Positions 24,100 to 35,486 of a stretch of 64,000 nt of DNA are shown here, one piece after another. The notes beneath the pieces were generated by a model that did not search any database, was not told the origin of the DNA, and was given only the letters and a program-made list of their open reading frames with translations. Source of the DNA: Lophius americanus (Eukaryota > Chordata > Actinopteri > Lophiiformes > Lophiidae); assembly GCA_037951165.1 (NCBI GenBank), contig JBBDHG010000014.1, forward strand, positions 3,373,001 to 3,437,000. The letters are read 5' to 3'. The position numbers were made by a program, and so were the translations under genes. The first letter of the stretch is position 1; each line of letters begins with the position of its first letter.

Positions 24100-24125
24100 T
24101 AAACTACAATATAGTTTATTGTACT
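24093..24125. repeat. Perfect 14-bp palindrome at the Rex1 5' junction
   Basis: AGTACAATAAACTA (24093-24106), a 5-base loop and TAGTTTATTGTACT (24112-24125) pair perfectly. A third copy of the core, TAGTTTATTG, lies at 24079-24088 inside the LINE, so the outer arm looks like a snap-back copy of the element's own end. Confidence 0.9.
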
Positions 24126-24126
24126 A

Positions 24127-26486
24127 GTGAAACATTTGTCTCCATACCTTTTACCAATATATGTAGCAGCAAGAAGAGGGAGGACAAAGCAACCTTTTTT
24201 CTTAGTGAAAACCTGTGTGTAGGGTCACTGACATTTGCTCTAAATTATTTTTCTTGTGTCATGAAGTGTGAAGTGTCATGTTACCTTCCTCTGACCAGGA
24301 CACATGGCAAAAGCAATTGGGAGAATAAAGAAAGACCTGAGTCTTATCAAACCTTGCCCGGATTAAAAGAGGGACTGGAGGAGGAGACAAGACTGATTCT
24401 GCATTTGCTACCACTACCTGTGACAAATTTAGTGGCGGTAGGGGAGCATTCACCACAACATCTGCATGGATTAGATAGATGGGATTGCAAGATTGTAGGA
24501 GGATGAAATGATCAACGTCTGAAACACACCAGTTTGCCAGCCATGTAGATGATAATGATGAAAGGATGTAGGTAACAAAATACCAAGTCTTGATTCAAAC
24601 CTTGGTTCAGACTTGCATGTCTGAACCAAACTTTGATTGGGTATTGCTTTTTTGATTTCATCAAGGTTGGCAGATGCTTATGAATGCACTGCTTCACTTT
24701 GATAACACCATAGGAAACAAAACATCTTTTCCCTGCCGTGTTTTACTTAATGGAACATCTTTGCCCTTTAGTCAAACGATTTGCACATCACCTCTGATTT
24801 GATTTGTATATTGTAATAAAACCATGGGCTAACTCCAATCTTTAATAAGTGAATTTAATCTGTTCGGATTATTCGATTTGTACCATGCGTGAGTATAATG
24901 CAGTGAGAAAGGATGCATTTTTATGGTTAAGTAGTCAATAACATCAGCATGTTATTGCCATAGTGCTCCTTGGCTTTGATCCAATACTTTAATACCATTA
25001 CAACAATACTGGGCAAAGGCCTGTTGGCTTTGCAAATTGAGCCACTGTAGGCTCGCTAGGATCTGATTGAATTTCCCCCAGTCCTGTGGCTGGGAACATG
25101 TGTTTCTGCGATCCCCAGTGCATCTGTCAGTGCTGTTTCTCTGCATCTGTGTAGGGAAGGAGGAGAGAGAAGGGGGGATGCGCCCACAGCTATTTACAAA
25201 ACATTCATTGTTTTATCTCTGCGAGGCAGTCAGAAGCCTTCCCATTCCTCTCCACCTCTCATTTATCAGTGACAAAGCCTTATTTAAGTGCTTGTTGTCT
25301 TGACCTATTCATGACTGACGCTGGCATTTAAGAAATACCAGCGAAGAGCGTCGAGGTATCGGCAGGATGGGTGGGACGTGTTGGTCCATGTGTAGCATTT
25401 TAGTTGGAAGCGGAGCCATTAATATCTTTCTCCTCAGAAGAAGCTGTCAGCTCGGCGACAGCCCCCTTCTCAGACTCATCAGTCAGTGGGTGAAAGGAGT
25501 TCACCGCAGGTTGATGAGCTCAATGGGTGATCACCTTTTGTAATGAGAAAGACTCAGAGATAGTACGGAGAGCAAAGCTTAGACAAGGTGAATCAACGGC
25601 TGGGTGAGATGAAAGGAGAAAAAGACAGCCTCAAAGAAAGGACAATGAGTGTTCTATTCACAAAAGCACACAAGAAAAGTAATTCAGCAAAGAAGTAAAG
25701 GAACAGAAAGGAGTGATGAAATGAAAACTACTGTTGTTGAGGGCTACAATTATTTTGGTGATGATGTCGATGAGGTCAATATTTTGCCTGCTGACAAGTA
25801 AGCGGACAAGTGGTGGCCCACTGTGCATTTAGCTGGCAAAGGTCAACTGCTCATAACTTCCCCTGCTGAAGCCTGTAGGGCTGCACTCAGCTTTGCTCCA
25901 TCATTAACACACTCTGTCAAGGCTTTATGACAGGTCGAGTTCAATGGTGCTCCTGGCAAATAAATGCACTTCTTAACTCACCCAATTTATAAGCATGACT
26001 GAGTGATTGACAAAGACATGATGAACGAAGTGAAAGCAGAGATGGATGGAGAGTATAGCAGAGATGAATAGGAGATGAAGGCGAATATGCATGCAAGCTC
26101 CAGGTAAAGCATCCTCGTGCTCTTCTGTCTACTCTCTCTTTGTTTCTCGGCTGCGGAAACACTTCTGGATCTCTGTTATTGCTCCCTCCACCTACATGTA
26201 GACAGCACATGGAACTATTTCTCTTTCTCTACTGAGTGCTTGTCAAAATGAGATTGCAGGGGAAAGTGCAACTTCACTCAGTGAAGTAGGCAATACAGGA
26301 TGAGAGAATTCACACAAATGGATCATATGCAACTTTTGTTCTACCAATACTTCTGGACAGACAGGGTAGAGATTATAAGGGCACACAAACCTGTTCTTGC
26401 TCTATAAACTCATTTTGATTATAAAGTTATTTCACATGGCAATAATGAATTATTAATGAATCTGTTTGGGGAAAAGACTCATTTTG
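24127..26486. other. No gene recognised; candidate conserved non-coding segment
   Basis: Positions about 24940-25330 are of higher complexity and GC than their surroundings and free of repeats. They hold CATTGTTTTATC (SOX-like) and TTCATGACTGACG words. This is a candidate regulatory element only. The remainder shows no signature. Confidence 0.3.
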
Positions 26487-26690
26487 GGATAGCTGTAGCT
26501 CTGTTGCTAGAGCAGCAATCTCCAATCAGAGGAAAACATTCAATCCAAGCCCCAGCCTCTACGTGTCATCGGGTTCCTTGATCAAGACCCTGCACCTCAG
26601 GTACCCAAGGAAATATCTTCTCATCAGGAATGGGTCTAATGCAGAGAAATAATTGTACGGGTATGAATATGGGTTTGCATAATATCAAAA
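26487..26690 (+). mobile_element. tRNA-derived SINE, degraded
   Basis: An A-box-like TAGCTCTGTTGCTAGAGCAG and a weak B-box-like ACATTCAATCCAAGCCC lie about the right distance apart. They are followed by CGGGTTCCTTGATCAAGACC and GGAATGGGTCTAATGCAGAG, a pattern shared with the SINE tail at 7250-7345. Strongly diverged. Confidence 0.55.
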
Positions 26691-27215
26691 CTGAATTACA
26701 ACCTTGTTTTCCTAAATGTATCCGTATCATTTATATTATTATTTATTTTACTTCAATAGCAATTTTGCATCAAGTCAATAAAATAATCGTAAGAACTGCT
26801 AAAACTTTAAGTGTATTTATTGTTCAGAGAGCTGCCATTTCTTATTTCACATTATTACTATTAATAGGGCTACGCAGACACCCAAAGATATGAAGGACCT
26901 ATCTGCATTGCTCACAAACACGGAAAAACGCAAAAATGCAAAACACGCTCGAATCTGCCCCTTGACCCATTTAAAAACGTTAACAACACGGGGCAAATTT
27001 GTTGGAGAAAAAAAAATTGCTTGTGATGCATTTACTCTCTGGATTCAGAGGGGAGAGTTTAGGGTTAGGGTAAAAAAAACTAAGCCTTATAATATTAATG
27101 CTTAGTTACGGCCTTAAATAATTGCATTGTTTGGAATAATTGAAGGAAAAAAAAACTGTACCCCCTGTTCGCTTGCACCCTAATCCTAACACAATACATC
27201 CGTGCAGGCAGTGAG
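26691..27215. other. No recognisable feature
   Basis: AT-rich. Two TTAGGG units at about 27057-27070 are too few to mean anything telomeric. Confidence 0.5.
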
Positions 27216-27224
27216 CCCACAGGG

Positions 27225-27580
27225 CGGCCATGAATGATCTTTAGGCTGAACCTGGCTAAGCCCCATGGAAAATGGCAAAAGTTGATGTGGTTTGGGCATC
27301 TTACTACAGTGATGGGATCTTGGATGACCTCTGGATGTTTTTCAGCCAAGTGGGAGGAGACCCCAGGGGAGGAGACCCCAGGGTAGACTGAGAACTTGCT
27401 GTCGGGACAATGTAACTTATCAGGCCTGGATATGCCTCAGGAACACCCAGGATGAGCTGGATAGTGTTGTCGGGAGAAGAGTGCCTAGAATGACCTTCTT
27501 AGCATTCTAGGCACCCCTTATAGCATTTATAACTGGACCCCGGATAAGCGAAAGAAAAAGTGGATGGATGGATGGAATAC
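27225..27580 (+). mobile_element. Rex3/RTE-like LINE 3' end
   Basis: The plus strand carries the decayed C-terminal coding end and tail of a Rex3-type RTE: GTGGTTTGGGCATCTTAC, a tandem GGAGGAGACCCCAGG, GGATGAGCTGGATAGTG, CCCCGGATAAGCGAAAGAAA and a (TGGA)n tail at about 27560-27576. The usual arrangement (AEELEEVAGERE-type residues, GGATAAGCGGAAG before the TGGATGGATGG tail) is recognisable. No RT remains. A 12-bp perfect inverted repeat (27481-27514) sits inside it. Confidence 0.75.
27481..27514. repeat. Perfect 12-bp inverted repeat
   Basis: GTGCCTAGAATG and CATTCTAGGCAC flank a 10-base loop inside the Rex3-like fragment. There is no T-run behind it on the plus strand. Confidence 0.9.
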
Positions 27581-27584
27581 TTTT

Positions 27585-30500
27585 TTGCAGCAAACCTTTC
27601 ATCAAAAATCATCTTTCTAGTGTAACTGCTTTAGCAAGGAACTCTTCTTCTTCTTGTTTTTGGAGAGGATGAGCCCAAAGTTGAAGTTAGAATGAGTTTG
27701 TAGTTACATTTCAAATAATATGCACTGGACAGTCATCATCATGACTGTAATATTTTCCCAGAAACAATAGATCTCATGACTACATGTAGACTGATTTATG
27801 ATTCAACTCTGCTGTTCCTCTGAGAATTTTTTGTATCTTAATGCTCATTTTTTTTTTATTCTGGAGTCCTTAGCTTCACAGCTTTGATTTCCTCTCATTG
27901 CCCTCGTGTTAATGATGTCTCGCCCACAGCAAGCTACCCCTTCTCATGACATAGCTCTAAAACCCATTGCCTTAACAAACCAAACCACAAAGTAAGCTCC
28001 TTGTTAGCAGCAAAGTGGAACATTTAGTAGCTAAAAAAACATTTTTTAAGAGATCAAACTAGAGCTAAAAGGAGGATGGTTTGTGGGAGTTAGTGGCAAA
28101 CACAAAAAAACTCTGACTCAAAAATAATGCTGCTATTTATGATTTATTGCCAACCACTAAAGGTCTCTCAGTCAAATACTCTAGACACCCTTTGTCTCTC
28201 CTCATTCTCTTCTGCCTTCACTTCTGTGTTTCTGCTCCGAGCACCCTGCCCCACTCCTCCAACATCCCCACCCTCTCTTTTTTAACTTTCATGTGATGAA
28301 AAACAAGAAAACCATAATAATCTCATTACTTATGTTTTGCACGGGCACAAATATGATATTTTGATCAAAATTCATAATGCTTTATCTCTGGATTAAAATC
28401 TATTGACACCAAACCAAAACTGAGAGTTTCAAGACAGTGCTTTCACCACAAGGTGACATCACTGCTGCAACCTGCTTCACGTTATTTTACTTTTGCGACA
28501 TACATAACATTGCACAAAACTTAATCAGCTGTAGGATTTGCCAAACCTTCTTTGTAAAAATTCATGCACATAACTCAATTACGTTTTCCTCAATCTTTCT
28601 AAGAAACAGACAAACAGTCTAATGCTTACAGGTAAAATACAATACCTTTTTGTTGGAAGTAATTACATTTTGAGTATCTACAAATTGGTTCTGGGCTACA
28701 ATAATTGTGTTCAAAACTGGTACAGTGAAGTTTTGAATTGGACTGAAGATAATTTTCATTGGTTTGAAGCCTTTCGGTTGTATTGTAATTGAACCCATTA
28801 TCACTATTAGGATTTTGATACAGCTGTATACATGCATGTGATGGACACTTAAAAAGATAATGACACAATTGATGATGAATGCAAAACATTTTTTATTGAA
28901 TATCTGTGAATTATTCCTTCCTCCTGTTTTTGTCTCCTTTGCATGTTGTTATGTTTAAAAGTCCTATGAGCACCCTTTTAAAGGTTTCGGGACATACCGA
29001 TGAGTTGAGTGGAGGGTAAGCTAGCTTTAGTGCAATCTTATCCTTAAGTGAAAATATTAGAATTTAGAATTTAAAATCCAAGTTAATAATATGTTTAATA
29101 ATTGCAGGTGTTTTATATTTGCTTGTATATTTTAATATTTTGTGAGCAATACTCCCTATACTTTGATTTAGTCCAACATAATATCCAGCAGAGGGTATGA
29201 AAAGCAGCCAGTTTCATTGTGTGTATGTGTGCTGCTGTTATGACCAAATGCTGCCAGTTGTCCAAGATATCTTTAATTTATGCATTGATTGTCATTGAAA
29301 AACAAACGCGTGGTTGGTCTACACCTTAACATCTGCTTCAAGCCTCCTCAAAGTCCTTCCGCTGCACAGTCAATTTAACCAGTAGAATCAAGAAAATCCT
29401 TTCAGACAGCCATCCGGAGATTGAAAACAATACTCAAACTATCGGACAGTTTCTTACGTGGAGTTATTTGAAGAGATCAAGGCTATACATTTAAAGGTTT
29501 CCTGCTGTAATAGACTATTTCGAATAGATACAATAGGTGAGTCTTGATCAATACATTAATTTAAATATATCGCTGTATTTCCAATGTTCTGTTTCGAACC
29601 TTCCCTATTAATACCGTATTAATTAATAAAATATTCAAAAACATCCAATAATGATGAAGAATATGAAAAAGTTGGAGAAAAATAAGCCTATATTCATTGT
29701 AAAACCCCTGCATGAGCTGGCATTGGAACATAACATGCCTAATGCTCCTTAGTTACCTCATTCAGACCAACCACACCCCATCTTAAATCCTCCTAAAATC
29801 CCACTATTTCTCTCCTAAACCAATAATCCAGCACCCTCCCTGTAGGGTCCACTCCCTCACTTTCTTCCCACGGATCACTGCATCCAATGTGTTGGCATTT
29901 GGAAAGCCTCCTTGTCATCCTAGACCTATCAGAGGAAGTCAAGTCTTCCTGTCAGAAGTGATTATTAAATGATGTAGGGGGAGATGGGGAAGTAGGGCGA
30001 GTTGGGGTGCAGTGAGGAGGGAGAGCAAAAGCAATGAGATGAGAGAGGTTTAAAGTGAGAGAGAGAAGGCCAGCAAGTGTCAAGCAAAGCCGAGACTCTC
30101 GATTCAAAGACGGATTTCCACATTATGATTCTGCAACAGTGTATTGCATACTTCAAAGACCTTATTACAATTCCCTATTAGCATTCATGCTGCCATTCAC
30201 GTAGCCAGTCCAACACCTGCATGGGAAACATGGGCAAGAATTTCTGCAAGGAAAACCAGCATGGGATCACAATGCTATAAAAGATGAATTCGGGGGGGGA
30301 GGCACAGGACTTGAATTCTAATTAATGGCGTCGCAGGAGAAAGGCATTAGAACCTTTGTGTTCATCCTTTATTTCAGCCTGTTTCTTTGGTATACTGAAA
30401 TTCCCTAAACTTCTAAGTCTGTGGTTTTTCTGTTCTTACTCTCACGGATGCAGCAAAGGCTGAGGCTCTTTTTTTCTTCAGCTGAGGAAGTCAAACTTTA

Positions 30501-31639
30501 GATTTGGGTAACACATATTGTTTTATATTTTACAAGGTTCAATGTGGATTGCAAGCAGCTTTGGCTGTGCAACCTCGAAGCAAAATGTTACTGTTCTAGC
30601 AGAAGACAGTTCTAGCCGGCCAACTGGCTTGGACCTCTTTATATGTGCAAGAACCATTCTCCCTCACAGAAAAAAAGGTAAGCAAATTTTGAAGACACAA
30701 ACTAAAAGTTATGAAGTTAGAATGGGAGGTCAAGTCTGTTCTACCACTGACAATGCAGAGAAAGTAGTAAAAGCATCACATCAAAGACTGCATGAAAAAA
30801 TTAGTCAATGTAGAAGCAGCGGGACAGTGCAGTCAAGTTATGACATTAAATTGCGACCCTCAACCATGAGATTATAAAAAAAACATTCATCAAAAGTAAG
30901 CACCTGACTGGGAAAAATAAAAGAGGAAGACTGGATCAACTGTCATGACTGTTGATGATTATTTTCAAGTTTACCATTGTTTGGAAATACTTATACACTG
31001 TAAGTGAAATAATTTGACGTCAAAAAAGTCAGGAAAGAAATTGTCGCAAAATTCCATAGTATTGTTGATCATTCATTTGAAGATGTTAAAGTTAAATTGG
31101 TCTAATCAAGGGATCAGAAATAACCAATATTAAAACACTTAAATATTTTTGTCTGCTACATCAATATCTTCTTCTGGTAAGAGCTTCATAATAAAATAGA
31201 CAAAACCAGTTTTAAATACGCAGCATGGGTTAAATTCATAATTTGGTAATGATTTGAACAATTGCCAACAAAGCTTGAGCAATCAATCAGAATGCGCGGA
31301 CAGGCAACAAAACAATTCTATAGGAACTGCGTTAAAATAATACAGTAAGGAGTCATGGACCTGTCTGTAGTTAAGCATTTTGTTTTATTTTGATGACAAA
31401 AACAAAAAAACAGGTGGGTAAATGGAAGCTGTTGAGCTCCGGTGAGTTAAATATGCCTTTTTCATCAAGGACATGGACTAACAGTGTGAATATTTGTAGT
31501 TCATGGTTTATTCTTGATGCTGATAATAAAAAAGCAAAATGAATGAAAATACACTGATGTGAGAAAAAGCTTTGATTTGTCCATCATTTTACTTTAATAT
31601 CGATCTAAAAGAAAGAAAAAACATTTTCTGTAACAATTG
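27585..31639. other. Long stretch with no recognisable gene
   Basis: The longest frame is 119 codons at 30518-30877 on the plus strand. It has no domain I know and no splice signals that would make it an exon. Positions 30110-30360 are repeat-free with a TTCTAATTAATGG core and could be conserved non-coding DNA; this is unproven. Confidence 0.4.
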
Positions 31640-31668
31640 TCCAGGGTCACAGCGGAGCTGGAGCCTAT
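31640..31668 (-). mobile_element. V-SINE 3' end remnant
   Basis: CCAGGGTCACAGCGGAGCTG followed by GAGCCTAT is the reverse-orientation 3' end of a V-SINE. It stops abruptly where the L2 tail begins, so the L2 may have inserted into, or deleted, the rest. Confidence 0.55.
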
Positions 31669-33200
31669 AATTATAATTATAATAATAATACAATTAAATT
31701 ATAACGCACTTTACATTTAGATCTTTAGATCTCAATGTGCTACAAAGTTAAAGCAGATAAAAGCATCAATATAAAATATAATAATAATTATATAAAAATA
31801 TGACCAAAAAGCAGCAATGTTAATTAAAAGTTGTAGGTCCTGCTAAAAAGGAAAGTTTTAAGTCCTTTTTGTAAATGTCTCAGTCGTCTGTGGAGCCCTC
31901 ATATGGTCAGGTAGGGCATTCCACAGACGAGGGGCAGCAGAACAGAAGGCCCGATCAGCCATGGTGCTGAGCTTAGTCCGGGGTAGGAGGAGGCGGTATG
32001 ACTGGGTAGAACGGAGGGATCTTGTTGAGGTTAGTGGGGTGAGTAGATCTTTTAGGTAGGGGGGTGCGTTACCATGGATGCACTGGTGAGTGAGGAGAGA
32101 GATCTTATAATCAGTCCTAGTGGAGATGGGAAGCCAATGAAGGGAATGAAGAACGGGGGTGATGTGTTCGTGTTTACGAACTCTCATCAGGATCCTTGCA
32201 GCAATGTTTTGAACATACTGAAGTCTTTGAAGAAGTGCGTTACAGTAATCCAGTCGGGAGGAAACAAACGCGTGGACCAGCTTTTCAGCATCACTCAAGG
32301 CGAATGAAGAACAGAGTTTGGAAATATTTCTGAAATGGAGAAAGGAGATCTTGTAGATGTGTTTGATGTGGGATTCAAAAGTGAGTTGAAATCTTACCTT
32401 GAGGTTGGTGACTGATGAAGAGAGGGGATTGCCGTGACCACAGAAAGTAATGCTGGTTATGGAGGAAGACTGTGTGATGTCAGTTTTGGAGCTGTTAAAC
32501 TGGAGAAAGTTGTTTTTCATCCACACCTTTATCTCCTCCAGACAAGCGCGGAGAGTTGACAGGGGAGATGATGATGACAATGAGGATGGAAAAGCTGCGG
32601 AAGAACATTTGTCAGTTTTTATGTAGATTAGTGTGTCATCGATGAGCAATGGAATGAGAGTCCATATCGACTGATGACATGGCCAAGGGGGAGCATGTAC
32701 AGTATGAAGAGTATAGGGCCAAGTACTGATCCCTGGAGGACCCCACATGCGACAGTGTGTGTCCGAGACCTTTCACTTCCAAGGGAAATGTATTGTGTTC
32801 TGTCGGTGAAGTAGGATTGAAACCAGTTTAGGGCAGTGGCAGAGAGTCCAATGGTATGATGTAGGCGGTCTATTGTATTTTCTGTAAGTGGGGGATTTTG
32901 TGGTTTTAAAAGATGATCGATAGTGGAAAACAGCTGCTCAGAATTTCCAGGACTGGTTATGATAATTTTGGAGTAGAGTGTAGAGTAGTGACCGTGCCTC
33001 TCTAAGGGACTTTGAGTAGGCCTTTTGGTGTTCCCGAAAGGCTAGCTTGTGGACAGTGAGACCTGAAGCCTTGTAACGCCGCTCAAGAGCATGCCCAGCT
33101 GCCTTCATTTTCCGTGGAACGCTGGTGAACCAGGGGGGCTGAGCAGGAGAAAGTGGCTGTTCTAGATTTCATAGGGGGTTATCCAGGATGGTACTCAGGG
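31669..33200 (-). mobile_element. L2 LINE copy, 5'-truncated, internally deleted, frameshifted
   Basis: The minus strand encodes parts of an L2-clade protein. From the right: APPWFTSVPRKMKAAGHALE, KLAFREHQKAYSKSLREARS and LFSTIDHLLKPQNPP (32885-33150). After an abrupt junction near 32880 come TIGLSATALNWFQSYFTDRT and CGVLQGSVLGPILFILYMLP, and in another frame IDDTLIYIKT and the C-terminus. The RT part between LLKP and TIGL, including the first catalytic Asp region, is missing. The 3' UTR has GTAAAGTGCG and an AT-rich tail next to a V-SINE remnant. Confidence 0.8.
31858..32748 (-). pseudogene. L2 LINE RT C-terminal half
   Basis: This 296-codon open frame begins in an out-of-frame stretch. It becomes recognisable at IDDTLIYIKT (about residues 36-45), the second half of the RT active site (usually YADDTQLY). 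Then come LRACLEEIKVWMKNNFLQFN, SSKTDIT, ALSDAEKLVHAFVSSRLDYC, AARILMRVRKHEHITPVLHS, LHWLPISTRTDYKISLLT, APPYLKDLL and ADRAFCSAAPRLWNALPDHM. These are the standard L2 C-terminal blocks. A frameshift near 32675 separates it from the upstream PQG-type motif. Confidence 0.8.
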
Positions 33201-35413
33201 AGTTATTGTAGAAATCAACTGAGTCATGACTAATAAAATGTTTTGAAAAAGAAGATTCTGGTGGTCGACTGTCATGGTTTCTGGGTTGATGTTTTCCAAA
33301 TTCCTGAAGTAGATTGCCTCACATACTATACATCCAAGTCATTAAGTGTAGCCTCGAGTGCACTTCCATAGGAACCATGTGTGACCATTGCAGTTGCCAC
33401 TTCCTGATTATGTTGCTGACTTGTCTGAAACATAGTCACGTGAATACACATGTTGTCTTATTAGCTAAAGGGGCCCGTGTGCATTTTTTTATACAGATGC
33501 TCTCTAGTGTGCTTGTTGCTGCTCTTGAAGACATGAACACTCGTGACTTGTTGTCTGCTCTGTCTGTGTTGCTTGAACAGTCCTTGTGGTCTAGTCAGTG
33601 ACTGACTGTTTTACATTCCATGGTCTGAACTTACTATTTTATGTTAATTTCAGTTTGAATATCCTTAGTCGCAAATTATGTTTTCACCTGATTATTTGAT
33701 CCTGTTTGCATTAGTTGTTTTCTTTAATTGATCATTTGGTTAATTCAAATCTTTTGGTTTATTGATGAATTGATTGTGTATATTACTCTTGCCACAATAA
33801 AAAGCATGGGGTAGCCAGAAACTCGGGTGGTTGTTTTCCCTCACGCATATACCTTGTGTTAGCGAGCACCCATGGTTAAGTGTTCTCGGGTGGATTGTGT
33901 GCCAATACCTTCCTTTTCTAGTACCAGGCTGCCATGCTAAGGCCCAGTCCTGTCCCTAACCTCATATGGTTTTGAAGTGGCTAGCTTTTGTTTTTAATGA
34001 TTTAATAAAGTTATATAATTTTATATGTTAGCTCGAAATATTTCTATTGTTAAGTTGGAGACCCTATTTGGCTTGATGTGAAATGTGTCTCTCATTTAAA
34101 TCAACTGTCGGTTTTAAACTATTTCCTGAAAGTCCCCAGGCGGCTTTGTCGGTAACACTAAAAAAACATTATTCCGAGCTACTGGCTCGCTCCTCCTTCT
34201 TCTCGGTTTTACAACACAATTTGTGCAATAATTTTAACCATCTGTACAATGTATGAATAATAATGCCAAAAATACAATAAGGTATAATAATTTGACCTTT
34301 TATGATACTTACAGTTATGACTCAGCAAAGTTATCAGTGAAGTAAGGGTTCTGAGCCTGGCAGGAGTCAGGATACATCTTTGTCATGTTTGATAACTATC
34401 TGCAAAAATAGGAAGATTTTAGGCCACTTAGAGAACCATATTTAAAAATGCTGGAACAAGATGATATCAACTACGAAGGTGTGTAAATGTTTTAGTATTA
34501 GCATATCTAATCTAACAGCTGCAGAAAGTGGTAATAAAGTGGTAATAAAGACAGGATGTGTAAGAGGTGTGAATGACAAGATGGTACAAGAAATAAATAT
34601 ACAGATCCAAGAGTGCAATCTCTTCCTGACCGAACTTTTACTTGTGCTTCATTCCAAAAATAATAGAAGAAACAAATGCTCCAAGGTTCTTTTTCTCAAT
34701 TGTGTACAATATGTATAAACTTGTCATGTCAACAATCCTCTGAAGTTGTTGTCATGTGTGATGTCTATTCTTCAGTTGAAATGCTATTTTTCTTCATTTT
34801 GACTTTTCTATACGTCCTTAGATTGTCTGTTTTCTGACAGTCTCAGGATATAGTTTATTCACTTAAGTATGCTCAAGTCAATGAGGCGCCTGATGCGCAC
34901 ACTCTTTATGCTACACCCCACAAGCTGTTTGCTATGATTCATTAGCTCTCTGGTGAGTTGACTGCTAACACTTGATATAGTTGCAGGCTGTTCATCCCAC
35001 AAATTTCCAAGTGCTGCCCACTGGCAGAACACAATTTGGAGATAAACAGTGCCTGCCATTATGATAGGTTAAAATGCTGTGCTCAAAACTACCAACAGAG
35101 TACAGTTTATTATGTGGAGTGTGGAAAGGTGGTGCGTTGTTAGGGTTTTTTTTTTTTGTTTGTTTTCCTAATATCGGTGAACTAATAATTAATTGGCTGA
35201 GCATCCTGTGACGGTATTTGGCATTTTTTTGACAGCTTTATAGCCGTATGAATTGGTGAAATTCTCTGAACCAGATGTTATCATGACAATAACAAACAGT
35301 AAGTTCTCAAATGCTATTTTATGCAGAATAGATACATTTTATACTTTCGTTCTTAATAACGTTAGGGTTGCAGGATTCGCTTCAGTGTTTTGTTTAAATT
35401 ATGCCCTTTTCTA
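33201..35413. other. No recognisable gene
   Basis: Positions 33320-33990 are somewhat repeat-like, with CACAATAAAAAGC and a terminal GTGTTAGCGAGCACCC, but I could not define ends or a target duplication. The remainder is AT-rich, with short frames only. Confidence 0.4.
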
Positions 35414-35486
35414 AGGTTAGTGGCACAATGAAAACATGTCTGATTACAGATCAGGAGAATGTAAGTTCAACTCCTGCTTGGTTCAA
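35414..35486 (+). pseudogene. tRNA-Trp-like relic or SINE head
   Basis: The order fits a tRNA: A-box-like TAGTGGCACAATGAAAACA, an anticodon stem CTGA-TCAG around TTACAGA, then a T-loop GTTCAACTC and a TTGGTTCA end. It resembles tRNA-Trp best, but the anticodon position reads ACA instead of CCA and the acceptor stem pairs poorly. It is a non-functional tRNA-derived sequence. Confidence 0.45.

Larger units (their letters stand above)
21907..24125 (-). mobile_element. 5'-truncated Rex1 non-LTR retrotransposon
   Basis: Minus-strand LINE. From its 3' end: a tail of five ATAAAG-type hexamers (21911-21940), a short UTR with CCCCATTGTGGGACTAATAA, and a 679-codon open frame up to 24099. The frame holds a linker, complete RT motifs and the C-terminal region. 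The N-terminal endonuclease expected of Rex1/L2-type elements is absent, so the copy is 5'-truncated. FSSAFNT and SRLYLLRR correspond to the conserved sites used for Rex1 PCR surveys in fish, which supports the name. A snap-back palindrome lies at the 5' junction. The unbroken frame suggests a fairly recent insertion. Confidence 0.85.

Noticed and set aside
27057..27070. TTAGGG repeats as an interstitial telomere
   Set aside because: Only two units; expected by chance.
30518..30877. 119-codon plus-strand frame
   Set aside because: No family recognised; codon use looks random. Left as unassigned.
33347..33990. Possible second solo LTR (TG start, AATAAA-like signal, GC-rich end)
   Set aside because: No definable ends and no target duplication could be found.
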